64,000 bases of DNA. Source: Rhodospirillaceae bacterium (lineage in GTDB: Bacteria > Pseudomonadota > Alphaproteobacteria > Rhodospirillales > UBA2165). Location: positions 124,001-188,000 of the forward strand of contig CANIGJ010000001.1 in the NCBI GenBank assembly GCA_947467145.1, given 5' to 3'. Shown piece by piece: positions 9,658 to 18,749 of this stretch (positions within the stretch are counted from its first letter, which is position 1; each line of letters opens with the position of its first letter). Below the pieces are notes generated by a model. That model ran no database searches. It was not told the DNA's origin and worked only from the letters and a program-made list of their open reading frames with translations. Position numbers and translations under genes: made by a program.

Positions 9658-10116
9658 ATGAATGACGCTGATCCCAATGACAATTCCGTGGAACTGTTCA
9701 CCGACGGCGCCTGCAGCGGCAATCCGGGGCCGGGCGGCTGGGGCGCGATCCTGCGCTGGCGCGGCCAGGAACGCGAATTGTCGGGCGGCGCCCCCGAGAC
9801 GACCAACAACCGCATGGAAATGGAGGGGGTCATCCAGGGTCTCGAAGCGCTCAAGAAGCGGACCCATGTGATCGTCTACACCGACAGCCAATATGTGCAG
9901 CGCGGCATGAGCGAGTGGCTCAAAGGCTGGAAGGCGAAGGACTTCAAGGTCAAAGGCGGCGGCTATCGCCCCAATCACGATCTGTGGCGCAAGCTCGATG
10001 CCCTCGCTCAGATGCACGATGTCGAATGGCGCTGGGTGCGCGGCCATTCCGGCCATCCCGAGAACGAGCGCGCCGACAAGTTGGCAACCGACGCCGCGAA
10101 AGCCGCGAGACGTTAG
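9658..10116 (+). CDS. rnhA: Ribonuclease HI
   Basis: 152 aa. Degrades RNA in RNA/DNA hybrids. All four metal-binding carboxylates are present: Asp in LFTDGACSGNPGPGG (about residue 16), Glu in NNRMEMEGV, Asp in YTDSQYV, and Asp in ENERADKLA, with the catalytic-loop His in RGHSGHPEN. The basic handle helix (WLKGWKAKDFK) typical of E. coli-type RNase HI is also there. The ATG at 9658 gives a standard N-terminus; longer in-frame extensions overlap the promoter region. Converges with trmJ, three bases apart. Confidence 0.97.
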   Translation: MNDADPNDNSVELFTDGACSGNPGPGGWGAILRWRGQERELSGGAPETTNNRMEMEGVIQGLEALKKRTHVIVYTDSQYVQRGMSEWLKGWKAKDFKVKGGGYRPNHDLWRKLDALAQMHDVEWRWVRGHSGHPENERADKLATDAAKAARR

Positions 10117-10119
10117 ACG

Positions 10120-10899
10120 CTAATCGCGATCCGGCTTCTTCATAAAATATTCGAAGCTTTTGATGACGCCGCGCAGCGTGCGGACCTCTTGCTCAGTCGG
10201 CTGCGCGCGCTGCAATAGGTTTCGCAGGTTGCGCGCCATGATCGGACGTTTTTCGCGCACATGAAAAAAGCCCGATTGATCGAGCGCCCCTTCGAGATGC
10301 TCGAACAGGCCGACCATCTCTTCTTTGGTCGCCGGACGCGTGTCTTCCGGGATGCGCATATCCACTGTCAGGGCAGATGATGCCGCCATCTGCCATTCCC
10401 ACGATACGATCAGCACGGCCTGGGCAAGATTGAGCGAACTGAACGCCGGGTTCAGCGGCGCCGTGATCACGTGATCGGCGAGCGCGATATCGTCGTTGTG
10501 CAGGCCCTTGGCCTCACCGCCGAAGATGACGCCGCATTTGTGCGTCGCGGCCGCGACGCGGATTTCGCGCGCCGCCTCGCCCGGGGTTACCACGCGCTTT
10601 GTCATGGCGCGATCGCGCGCCGTGGTGGCGTAAACGAGCGTCAGGTCGGCGATGGCCTCGGCGGTCGTCGCGAACACACGGGTATTATCGATAACCACCG
10701 CGGCGCCGGCGGAGTTGGCGACAGCCGCGGCACTCGGCCAGCCGTCGCGCGGGCGCACGAGGCGCAGATCGGTCAGCCCACAATTGAGCATGGCGCGCGC
10801 CGCCATGCCGATATTTTCACCCAATTGGGGCGCCACCAAGATAACGGCAGGCGCATCGCCCTCGGTGAGCAGCGGCTGAGTACGGTCGGTGCCGGACAA
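10120..10899 (-). CDS. trmJ: TrmJ-type tRNA/rRNA 2'-O-methyltransferase (SPOUT)
   Basis: 259 aa with the TTG start at 10899, two bases after the cimA stop. The N-terminal half is a SPOUT domain: PAVILVAPQLGENIGMAARAM, then the trefoil-knot SAM-binding motifs FGGEAKGL and NPAFSSLNLAQAV. The C-terminal helical extension (about residues 170-255) is the one seen in TrmJ/LasT-type enzymes that methylate position 32 in tRNA. The start is uncertain; in-frame sequence extends further into cimA but is not conserved-looking. Probably co-transcribed with cimA. The substrate is assigned by family only. Confidence 0.87.
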   Translation of the reverse strand: MSGTDRTQPLLTEGDAPAVILVAPQLGENIGMAARAMLNCGLTDLRLVRPRDGWPSAAAVANSAGAAVVIDNTRVFATTAEAIADLTLVYATTARDRAMTKRVVTPGEAAREIRVAAATHKCGVIFGGEAKGLHNDDIALADHVITAPLNPAFSSLNLAQAVLIVSWEWQMAASSALTVDMRIPEDTRPATKEEMVGLFEHLEGALDQSGFFHVREKRPIMARNLRNLLQRAQPTEQEVRTLRGVIKSFEYFMKKPDRD

Positions 10900-10901
10900 G
10901 G

Positions 10902-12521
10902 TCAGGCGCGTTTCTTGGGCAGCGCCACGATGGGCGCCGTGCCGCGCGTCTTCAGCAGCCGGTAATCGATGGCGTCGCGCAGCGCGTTGAACGAGGCATC
11001 GATGATGTTGGTCGACACGCCGACCGTCCACCAGCGTTCACCCGCGCCATCCGCGCTTTCGATCATGACCCGGGTGACCGCGCCGGTCGCTTCGGTCGGT
11101 GTCAGGATGCGGACCTTGTAATCCACTAGGCGCACATCGGCGACTTCCGGATAGACCTGCAACAGCACGGCGCGCAGCGCGGTATCGAGCGCATTCACCG
11201 GGCCGTTACCTTCGGCGACCGTCATATGCTGTTCGCCGGCGACCTCGATCTTGATGGTCGCTTCCGAAAGCGTGACCAGTTCGCCTTTGGCGTTCCAGCG
11301 CCGTTCGTCGATGACGCGGAAGCTGATCAGCTTGAAGAATTCCGGCACGGTCGCCAGCGCACGGCGCGCCAGCAACTCGAAACTCGCTTCCGCGCCGTCA
11401 TAGGCATAGCCGTTGAATTCGCGCGCCTTCACGTCATCCAGCAACTGCATGACCTTGGGATCGTTCGGATCGATGTCGAGGCCGAAGTCGCGGAAATTGG
11501 CGAGCACATTGGCGCGTCCCGATTGATCCGACATGACGATATGGCGGCGATTGCCGACCAGATCGGGCTGCACGTGCTCGTAGGAACGCGGATCTTTCTC
11601 AACCGCTGAAACGTGCAAGCCGCCCTTATGCGCGAAGGCGCGTTCGCCGACATAGGGCGCGCTGCGGTCGGGCGCCCGATTGAGCTTTTCGTCGAGCGCG
11701 TGACTGACCTGCGCCAGGCGTTTCAAATTCTCCGGCGTGATCCCTGTCTCGAAACCCATCTTGAGCATCAGCGACGGAATGATCGAAATCAGATTGGCAT
11801 TGCCGCAACGTTCGCCGAGCCCGTTGAGCGTGCCCTGCACCTGGCGCACGCCGGCGCGGACAGCGGCCAGGGAATTCGCCACCGCGTTGCCGGTATCGTC
11901 ATGGCAATGGATGCCGAGCCGGTCGCCCGGGATATGCTTGGCGATCTCGCCCACGATGCGCTCGACCTCGTGCGGCAAAGTTCCGCCGTTGGTGTCGCAC
12001 AGCACGATCCAGCGCGCCCCGGCGTCAAACGCCGCCTTCAGGCAGGCCAAGGTGAATTCGGGGTTTTCCTTGTAACCGTCGAAAAAATGTTCGGCATCGA
12101 ACACGACCTCTTCGGTTTGGCGCACGACATGCGCAACCGAGTCAGAAATCATGCGGATGTTTTCTTCGAGACTGACGCCGAGCGCGATCTTGGCGTGGAA
12201 ATCCCACGTCTTGCCGACGACAGTCACAACCTTGGTCTTGGGCGCCATGATCGCGCGCAGACCCGGATCGTTATCGGCGCTGCGGCCCGCGCGGCGCGTC
12301 ATGCCGAACGCGGTCAGGCGCGCGTGTTCGAGTTTCGGCGGATCGGCGAAGAACGCATCGTCGGTCGGATTGGCGCCCGGCCAGCCGCCCTCGACATAGT
12401 CGATGCCGAGGCGATCGAGCAGCCCGGCGATCTCCGCCTTATCGCTGGCGGAGAAATCGACGCCTTGCGTCTGCGCGCCGTCGCGCAGTGTGCTGTCGAA
12501 CAAATAGATGCGCTCGCCCAT
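10902..12521 (-). CDS. cimA: (R)-citramalate synthase
   Basis: 539 aa. Condenses acetyl-CoA with pyruvate in the threonine-independent isoleucine route (the family also contains isopropylmalate-synthase-like members). The HMGL-like TIM barrel carries STLRDGAQTQG near the N-terminus, GIHCHDDTGNAVANSLAAV and NGLGERCGNANL, with metal ligands Asp (TLRDG) and HxH-type His in the barrel. A helical linker and a C-terminal LeuA-type allosteric domain (about residues 400-530) follow. The length fits CimA/type-2 isopropylmalate synthase. No leu or ilv genes are nearby, so substrate specificity rests on similarity. Confidence 0.9.
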   Translation of the reverse strand: MGERIYLFDSTLRDGAQTQGVDFSASDKAEIAGLLDRLGIDYVEGGWPGANPTDDAFFADPPKLEHARLTAFGMTRRAGRSADNDPGLRAIMAPKTKVVTVVGKTWDFHAKIALGVSLEENIRMISDSVAHVVRQTEEVVFDAEHFFDGYKENPEFTLACLKAAFDAGARWIVLCDTNGGTLPHEVERIVGEIAKHIPGDRLGIHCHDDTGNAVANSLAAVRAGVRQVQGTLNGLGERCGNANLISIIPSLMLKMGFETGITPENLKRLAQVSHALDEKLNRAPDRSAPYVGERAFAHKGGLHVSAVEKDPRSYEHVQPDLVGNRRHIVMSDQSGRANVLANFRDFGLDIDPNDPKVMQLLDDVKAREFNGYAYDGAEASFELLARRALATVPEFFKLISFRVIDERRWNAKGELVTLSEATIKIEVAGEQHMTVAEGNGPVNALDTALRAVLLQVYPEVADVRLVDYKVRILTPTEATGAVTRVMIESADGAGERWWTVGVSTNIIDASFNALRDAIDYRLLKTRGTAPIVALPKKRA

Positions 12522-12577
12522 CTCGGGTCCCAGGTTCCAAAAAGGCTACGAAAGGAGCGGGAGAATGCACAAATCAC

Positions 12578-12600
12578 CCGGAAACCTCAAGAATTTCCGG
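12578..12600. repeat. Inverted repeat between cimA and the retropepsin gene
   Basis: CCGGAAA (12578-12584) pairs with TTTCCGG (12594-12600) across a 9-base loop. It lies 22 bases beyond the retropepsin stop and about 57 bases upstream of cimA on the same strand. No T-run follows on the minus strand, so it is a weak terminator at best; it could also be an mRNA-end stabiliser or an operator for cimA. Confidence 0.4.
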
Positions 12601-12622
12601 ATTTTAGCGGATTTCGCCCGAG

Positions 12623-13240
12623 TTATCGAACCAAGGTCAGCCGGTCGCCCTCGACCCGCCAGGACGCGAGCCGTGAGAGGAAGCTCATGCCGAGCAGCGA
12701 AGTGCCCATCGGCGCCTCATTGACTGAGGCGCGGACGTCATCCACGGCGATGGGGCCGATTTCGACTTTCTTAAGGCGCACCGGCGCGCCCCGGACCACG
12801 CCGTTCGCCGTCTGATAGGTACGGTCGAACATAAGCGCGGCACGGTCCAGACCCAGCCGTTCGGCATCGCGCAGCGACAAGGTCACATCGCTGGCGCCGC
12901 TATCGACCATGAACTGGATGGGCTTGCCGTCCACCAGGACGTCCACCATGAAATGCCCGTTGGAACTGGCGCGGAACGACATCGTGTTCTCGTCCTGCAA
13001 TCCCATCGAGGGCATCAGCTCGGACAGCATCTTGCGCCCGAAGCGCGCCGCCTCGTCCTTCATGCCATAGACAATGAGCAGCACCGCAGCGATGGCGATC
13101 CAGGCGGTGGCATATTTGAACATCGTCCCGCCGGCCCCGCGCCGCCGCGCGATCAGGCCGGAGACCAGCAAGACGACGAAAGACAGGCTGATAACGATCT
13201 CGGCGATCGTTGCCCCGTCGGAAAGTTTGTCGGACCACAT
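12623..13240 (-). CDS. Membrane-anchored retropepsin-like aspartic protease
   Basis: 205 aa. Two N-terminal hydrophobic segments (about residues 10-30 and 40-60), then a clan-AA aspartic protease domain. The catalytic motif is FMVDSGASDVTLS (D-S-G, one Asp per chain, so it would act as a dimer), followed by the ANGVVRGAPVRLKKVEIG strand and a C-terminal LLGMSFLSRL that matches the family's second hydrophobic-hydrophobic-Gly. This is the TIGR02281-type bacterial family, with the protease in the periplasm. I start at ATG 13240 (MWSDKL). The physiological substrate is unknown. Confidence 0.9.
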   Translation of the reverse strand: MWSDKLSDGATIAEIVISLSFVVLLVSGLIARRRGAGGTMFKYATAWIAIAAVLLIVYGMKDEAARFGRKMLSELMPSMGLQDENTMSFRASSNGHFMVDVLVDGKPIQFMVDSGASDVTLSLRDAERLGLDRAALMFDRTYQTANGVVRGAPVRLKKVEIGPIAVDDVRASVNEAPMGTSLLGMSFLSRLASWRVEGDRLTLVR

Positions 13241-13325
13241 GGGCGGATGATCCCGACATGCCCCCCATGCCGTCAAGCGCCAAGCGTGCGTTTACGCCGC
13301 ACGCGACGGCGTGTAAGGTCGATCC

Positions 13326-14663
13326 ATGGCGTCATCGCGCTTTGCATCCTATTTCGGCGGCGTCGGCAAAGCTCTGTCGGTCCGCGATTACCGTATTTAC
13401 TGGATCGGCCAGCTCGTCTCGGTGCAGGGCACCTGGATGAACCGTGTCGCTTCGGGCGTGCTGATGTATCACATCACGCAATCGTCCGCCTGGCTCGGCG
13501 CGGTGGCCTTCCTCTATTTCATCCCGCTCTGTCTCATCGGCCCGATCGCCGGCCCGATCGCCGACAATGTCGGCTATCGCCGCACCGCCATGGCCAGCAT
13601 GGTCGTCGCCGTCGTGATTGCTTTCCTGATGGCCGGGCTCACCTACTACGATCTGATGACCCCCTATATCCTGGGCGGGCTGATCCTCATCCAAGGGCTC
13701 GGCCATGCCTTCGATTTCCCCGCACGCCAGGTCCTGATCCAGTTATTGGTCGGGCGCGAGAACATGCCCGCCGCCATCGCCCTTAATACGACGACGTTCA
13801 ACGGCGCGGCCCTGACCGGCCCCGCCATTGCCGCTGTCGTGCTGAGCTATGGCCAGACAGTCATCGGCGATGCCGCCCCCGCGCTGTGCTTCGCCACCTA
13901 TGGGTTCGCCTCGGCGTGGTTCATCATCTCGCTCCTGCGTATCCGCGCGCGCGACGAGCCGCGCCGGGCAACAACCGCGGCGCAGCTTTATGGCGAATTG
14001 CTGGAAGGCTTCGCCTATATCCGCGGCCATGAGACGATCCGCACCATCCTCATCCTCTGGGTGGTCGCCTCGTTCTTTGTGCGCGCCTATGTCGATCTAT
14101 TACCCGGCATCGCCGCGGCTGTGTTCGGCCAAGGCGTCGGCGGGTTGGGTATCCTGCTTGCCGCATCAGGCGCCGGTGCGCTGGTGCTGTCCATTATCAT
14201 GGCGGTGCGCGGCTCGGTCAAAGGCATGCCGCGGCTGCTGGTCATCAGCATCGTCATCGACGCCATTGCCATTCTTGTTTTCTCCGCCACGCCCAATTTT
14301 TGGATCGCGACCGCGATGATGGTAATCGCCGGCGGCTTCGTCGTGACGGCCGCCGTCAGCGCGCAGACCCTGGTACAGGCCACCGTCGATCTCAATTATC
14401 GCGGCCGCGTCCTCGCGGTCTATCTTTCCTTGGTGCCGAGCGCGCAATCCATCGGCGCTTTCGTCATCGGCTGGATCGCGGAGCGCACCGGTCTATCCTT
14501 CGGCGTCGCCGCCGGCGCGGTTGTCACCTTGATCGTCGCACTGTTCTTGGGGCCATCGATCTGGCGCCGCGCGAAGGAAATCGAGACACAGGCCACCGGC
14601 CCCATCGGCGGCGGCCATGGTGCGGCCCATGGGCCGGCAACTGAAACGAAATCTAATAACTAA
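13326..14663 (+). CDS. MFS transporter (EntS/MFS_3-like exporter)
   Basis: 445 aa with about 12 hydrophobic segments. The opening (RDYRIYWIGQLVSVQGTWMNRVA) and the PIAGPIADNVGYRR loop between TM2 and TM3 are typical of the MFS_3 drug/siderophore exporter group. A C-terminal Gly/His-rich tail (about the last 20 residues) is cytoplasmic. The inner-membrane substrate is unknown; no siderophore or antibiotic genes are near. A related protein is encoded at 55754-57007. It converges with cysS, leaving six bases between stops. Confidence 0.93.
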   Translation: MASSRFASYFGGVGKALSVRDYRIYWIGQLVSVQGTWMNRVASGVLMYHITQSSAWLGAVAFLYFIPLCLIGPIAGPIADNVGYRRTAMASMVVAVVIAFLMAGLTYYDLMTPYILGGLILIQGLGHAFDFPARQVLIQLLVGRENMPAAIALNTTTFNGAALTGPAIAAVVLSYGQTVIGDAAPALCFATYGFASAWFIISLLRIRARDEPRRATTAAQLYGELLEGFAYIRGHETIRTILILWVVASFFVRAYVDLLPGIAAAVFGQGVGGLGILLAASGAGALVLSIIMAVRGSVKGMPRLLVISIVIDAIAILVFSATPNFWIATAMMVIAGGFVVTAAVSAQTLVQATVDLNYRGRVLAVYLSLVPSAQSIGAFVIGWIAERTGLSFGVAAGAVVTLIVALFLGPSIWRRAKEIETQATGPIGGGHGAAHGPATETKSNN

Positions 14664-14669
14664 GATCGA

Positions 14670-16034
14670 TCAGCCGCGTCGCCAGCTCGTGCCGCCGGGG
14701 CCGTCCTCGAGCACGATCCCCGCATCCGACAGTTCCTTACGGATGCGATCGGCCTCGGCGAAGTTCTTCGCCGTGCGTGCGTCCAGACGATTTTGAATCG
14801 CGGTTGCGATATCGGCATCGGATAAGCCACCACCCGCCCCCGCCGGTTGCCATTTGAACCACGCTTCCGGATCGGCCTGCAGCAGACCGAGCACCGCACC
14901 GCCGGCGCGTAACTGATCCGCACCGATCCCTGAACGATTCATCTCGCTCGCGATTTCATGCAAGGCGGCAATCGCCAGCGGCGTATTGAGATCGTCCTGC
15001 AACGCGGCAATGACTTTGGTATCGGCATCGGCGCTGCCCGACCCGTTCGCGCGGCGCAACGCGCCGTACCAACGATCCAATTCCTGCTTGGCTTCGGCAA
15101 GACCGGCCTTGGTGAAATCGAGCGGCTGACGGTAGTGCGTCTTGAGCAGCAGCAGGCGGATCGCCTCGCCCGGATATTCGGCGAGCAGATCGTGCACGGT
15201 ATAGAAATTGCCGAGGCTCTTCGACATCTTCTCGCCTTCGACCATCAGATGGCCGTTATGCATCCACACCTTAGCGAAAGTATCCGGCCCGTGTGCGCAA
15301 GTACTTTGTGCGATCTCGTTCTCATGATGCGGGAAGACGAGATCGATACCGCCGCCGTGGATATCGAAGCTGGCGCCCAGATGCTTTTCCGACATGGCCG
15401 AGCATTCGAGATGCCAGCCCGGACGGCCGCGGCCCCACGGGCTATCCCAGCCCGGCTCGTCCGCCGCCGAAGGTTTCCACAGCACGAAATCAGCCGGGTC
15501 TTTCTTGTAGGGCGCCACTTCGACGCGCGCACCGGCGATCTGTTCGTCGCGATCGCGTCGCGCCAACCGGCCGTACGCCGGCATCGAGGGCACGTTGAAC
15601 AGCACATGCTGCTCGTTGAAATAGGCGTGGCCTTTGGCGATCAGGCCCTCGGTCAGCGCGATCATCTCGCCGATATGTTGGGTCGCACGCGGCTCCACCG
15701 TTGGCGACAGAGCCCCCAGCGCGCCCATATCCTCATGATAGGCCCGGGTCGTGCGTTCCGTGATCGAGCCGATGGGCTCGTTAGCGGCTCTCGCTGCGAC
15801 AATGATCTTGTCGTCGACATCGGTGATGTTGCGCGCGTAGGTGACGTGGCTTTCGCCATAGGTCTGGCGCAGCAACCGGAACAGCACGTCGAATAAGACG
15901 ACAGGGCGCGCATTGCCGATATGGGCGTAGTCGTAGACCGTCGGCCCGCAGACATACATCCGCACGTTCGTAGGATCGAGCGGCGTCAGCTCTTCCGTCT
16001 TACGACTGAGCGTGTTGTGCAGACGAAGGGCCAT
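14670..16034 (-). CDS. cysS: Cysteinyl-tRNA synthetase
   Basis: 454 aa class I synthetase. The zinc/cysteine-binding and HIGH motifs are together near the N-terminus (CGPTVYDYAHIGNARP); the KMSKS loop is EKMSKSLGNF at about residue 270. Further zinc ligands are in WHLECSAM and HHENEIAQS. The C-terminal anticodon-binding helices end in a short Gly-rich tail. It starts four bases after the nadE stop on the same strand, so the two are probably co-transcribed. Length is standard. Confidence 0.97.
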   Translation of the reverse strand: MALRLHNTLSRKTEELTPLDPTNVRMYVCGPTVYDYAHIGNARPVVLFDVLFRLLRQTYGESHVTYARNITDVDDKIIVAARAANEPIGSITERTTRAYHEDMGALGALSPTVEPRATQHIGEMIALTEGLIAKGHAYFNEQHVLFNVPSMPAYGRLARRDRDEQIAGARVEVAPYKKDPADFVLWKPSAADEPGWDSPWGRGRPGWHLECSAMSEKHLGASFDIHGGGIDLVFPHHENEIAQSTCAHGPDTFAKVWMHNGHLMVEGEKMSKSLGNFYTVHDLLAEYPGEAIRLLLLKTHYRQPLDFTKAGLAEAKQELDRWYGALRRANGSGSADADTKVIAALQDDLNTPLAIAALHEIASEMNRSGIGADQLRAGGAVLGLLQADPEAWFKWQPAGAGGGLSDADIATAIQNRLDARTAKNFAEADRIRKELSDAGIVLEDGPGGTSWRRG

Positions 16035-16038
16035 GATC

Positions 16039-17712
16039 TCAGACTAAATTGGTGAAGCCGTTGGTGATCGGATAACGCCGATCGCGCCCGAAGGCGCGCG
16101 ACGTGATCTTCACGCCCGGCGGCGCTTGGCGCCGCTTGTACTCCGCGCGGTCCAGCATGCGCCAGACACGGCGCACGGTTTCAGGATCGTAGCCGTCGGC
16201 GACGATATCGGCGATATCGCGCTCGCCTTCGATCAGGCCGGCCAGGATCGCATCCAGCACCGGATAAGGCGGCAGGCTGTCCTCGTCATATTGATCGGGG
16301 CGCAGTTCCGCCGACGGGCGCTTGGTGATGACGCGTTCAGGGATGACGCGGCCCTTGGGCCCAAGCGCGCCTTTGGGATGTACCTGATTGCGCCAGTCCG
16401 ACAGCTTGAACACGGTCGTTTTGTAGACGTCCTTCAGCACAGAAAAGCCGCCGCACATATCGCCATAGAGCGTGGCGTAGCCGACCGACATTTCCGATTT
16501 GTTGCCCGTGGTCAGCGCCATATGACCGAGCTTGTTGGAGATCGCCATGACGATCAGGCCACGGATGCGCGCCTGGATATTTTCCTCGGTCGTGTCGGCA
16601 TTGCGCCCGGTGAAGACCGGTTTCAGCATAGCGCCGAACGCATCCATCGCCTGACTGATCGGGATGATTTCGTATTTGATGCCGAGCAGTTGCGCCGTCT
16701 CCGCGGCATCGTCGAGGCTTTCCTGCGAGGTATAAGGCGACGGCATCATCACGCCGAAGATCTTGTCGGCGCCGATGGCGTCCGCCGCCACTGCCGCCGA
16801 TATCGCGGAATCGATGCCGCCCGACAGGCCGAGCACCACACCCGGGAAACGGTTCTTGGTGACGTAATCGCGCAAGCCCAGGACCATGGCGCGATAGATC
16901 GAGCCGAGGTCGGCGCGGCTGCCATTGTCGCCCTTGTCGATGTCGCCGCTCTCGCAAACCCAACCGGCGCTGCCCCGCGTCCACTGCGTCAACGAGACAC
17001 TTTCGTCCCACGCCGGCGCTTGTGCGCGCAAGGAACGGTCGGCGCCAAGCACGAAGGAGCGGCCGTCAAACACCAATTCGTCCTGCCCGCCCACCTGGTT
17101 CACATAGATAAGCGGCAGCTTCGATTCGGTGACGCGCGCAACGGCGAGATTGAGCCGCATGTCCGATTTATCGATCTCGAACGGCGAGCCGTTGATGACG
17201 ATCAGGATTTCGGCGCCCGATTCGTCCAGGCACTCGCTCACGTCGGGTTGCCACATATCCTCGCAGACCATGACGCCGAGCCGCACGCCCTTGAATTGCA
17301 TCGGGCCGGGTGCGGGGCCGCGCGCGAACACGCGGTCTTCGTCGAACACGCCGTAGGTCGGCAACAGATGCTTATAGCGCTGAGTGACGATCTTGCCGCC
17401 CTCGATCAACAAGGCGGCGTTATAGAGCTTGTCGCCTTCGCGCCAGGGTGCGCCGAGCAGGACGGCCGGGCCGCCGTCGGCGGTCTCGGCGGCAAAGGCC
17501 GCCACCTGATCGGCGATGCGGCGCTGGAAAGCTGGCTTTAGCACCAGATCTTCGGGCGGATAGCCGCAGACCGACAATTCACCGGTCACCATGAGATCGG
17601 CGCCCAGTTTGGCGGCTTCGGCGCGGGCAGCACGGATCGCACGGAGATTACCGTCCACGTCGCCGACAGTCGGGTTGAGCTGGGCCAAAGCGATGGCAAG
17701 GCGGTCTGTCAT
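16039..17712 (-). CDS. nadE: Glutamine-dependent NAD(+) synthetase
   Basis: 557 aa, two domains. The N-terminal nitrilase-type glutaminase carries the triad segments TGELSVCGYPPEDL (Glu), KHLLPTYGVFDE (Lys) and VMVCEDMWQ (Cys). The C-terminal synthetase (from about residue 280) has the ATP pyrophosphatase loop LGLSGGIDSA and the TTGNKSEMSVGYATLYGD segment. It amidates deamido-NAD using glutamine. It is transcribed ahead of cysS with a 4-bp gap, and divergent from the unknown gene at 17773. Confidence 0.97.
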   Translation of the reverse strand: MTDRLAIALAQLNPTVGDVDGNLRAIRAARAEAAKLGADLMVTGELSVCGYPPEDLVLKPAFQRRIADQVAAFAAETADGGPAVLLGAPWREGDKLYNAALLIEGGKIVTQRYKHLLPTYGVFDEDRVFARGPAPGPMQFKGVRLGVMVCEDMWQPDVSECLDESGAEILIVINGSPFEIDKSDMRLNLAVARVTESKLPLIYVNQVGGQDELVFDGRSFVLGADRSLRAQAPAWDESVSLTQWTRGSAGWVCESGDIDKGDNGSRADLGSIYRAMVLGLRDYVTKNRFPGVVLGLSGGIDSAISAAVAADAIGADKIFGVMMPSPYTSQESLDDAAETAQLLGIKYEIIPISQAMDAFGAMLKPVFTGRNADTTEENIQARIRGLIVMAISNKLGHMALTTGNKSEMSVGYATLYGDMCGGFSVLKDVYKTTVFKLSDWRNQVHPKGALGPKGRVIPERVITKRPSAELRPDQYDEDSLPPYPVLDAILAGLIEGERDIADIVADGYDPETVRRVWRMLDRAEYKRRQAPPGVKITSRAFGRDRRYPITNGFTNLV

Positions 17713-17772
17713 GGGGAAGCATTAGAGATGCGGTGCCCGGTCTGTCAACGTCGCACCAAATGGGGTATCAAA

Positions 17773-18723
17773 ATGCCTATGTCAGATGAGCCCCGTAATC
17801 CGCCGCAAAATCGGCCCGCGGCGTCCCGCACGCCCCGCGTCGTATCCTTGCGCCATCCCGGCGGCGCCGCACCCAAGCCAGCCGCTCCGGCCGCCCAACC
17901 GCCTGCGTCGGCACAAGCTGCGCCCGCCCCAGCCGCGGCACCCGGTACGGACTCCATCGCCGCCCACAGCCGGCTGCTGGTCAGCACCTTCACCGAGCGG
18001 CTGAAAAGCGAGGTCGCGCGGCGCGGCGGGCGGCTCTATACCGAAGATATCGACCGCATCGCCGGCGAACTCGACGGCAAACGCGCGCAGCTTGAAGCCG
18101 TGTTCCGCAAAACCTTCGAGACTTACGTGCAGGCGCGCGAGCGCGCCGCCTTCGATCACGCGCGCGAATTCCCCTTCGACCGGCTGATCGTGAACACCTT
18201 CGCCGAGCTGTTTGCGGCCAAGCGCGCCGAGGCGGACGGCGAGGATCGGGTGACGCGCAAGGTGCTGCCCGGTTTCTTCATGGCGCTCGACCGCATGTTG
18301 CCGCCCGAACGCCTCGCCGAATATCAGGAGCGTTGCCGCAAGATCGTCGACCGCATCGCCGGCAGCGACGAGAACGCCTTCGACTGGCGCAGCCTCTATG
18401 CCGACGCGGACGCCAACATCTTGCTGATCGATGCGCTGGCGGCGTTGGTACCGCATTTCGAAGCCTACGAGAAACGACGCAACTGGTTCCTGCCGCTGGT
18501 CAACGACAACCTGCAGATGGACGCCAACGATACGTGGGAACTTAGCCCACGTGGCTTCATCAACCTGACGCTCGCCATGTTTCAGCCGCTGCGCAATGAG
18601 CTGGGCGATATCGCCGGGCGCGCGCGCTTGATGGACCGCTACGGCCCTGCCGATTTGCAAAACCTGCAGCGTATCATCGACAAGATGTGGGGCCCGTCAT
18701 CATCCCTGACAGCGGGCCGCTGA
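17773..18723 (+). CDS. Uncharacterised alpha-helical cytoplasmic protein
   Basis: 316 aa. I chose ATG 17773 (MPMSDEPRNPP), with GGGG about nine bases upstream; ATG 17779 is equally possible. The first ~75 residues are Pro/Ala-rich and probably disordered. Residues about 85-310 are predicted helical and soluble, with recognisable blocks GRLYTEDIDRIAGEL, FPFDRLIVNTFAELF, LPGFFMALDRMLPPER, and ENAFDWRSLYAD. No signal peptide, membrane segment or known catalytic motif. I do not recognise the family; composition resembles neighbouring core genes, so it does not look transferred. Confidence 0.85.
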   Translation: MPMSDEPRNPPQNRPAASRTPRVVSLRHPGGAAPKPAAPAAQPPASAQAAPAPAAAPGTDSIAAHSRLLVSTFTERLKSEVARRGGRLYTEDIDRIAGELDGKRAQLEAVFRKTFETYVQARERAAFDHAREFPFDRLIVNTFAELFAAKRAEADGEDRVTRKVLPGFFMALDRMLPPERLAEYQERCRKIVDRIAGSDENAFDWRSLYADADANILLIDALAALVPHFEAYEKRRNWFLPLVNDNLQMDANDTWELSPRGFINLTLAMFQPLRNELGDIAGRARLMDRYGPADLQNLQRIIDKMWGPSSSLTAGR

Positions 18724-18749
18724 CACCTTTCGTCGATCAGTAGGCCAGG

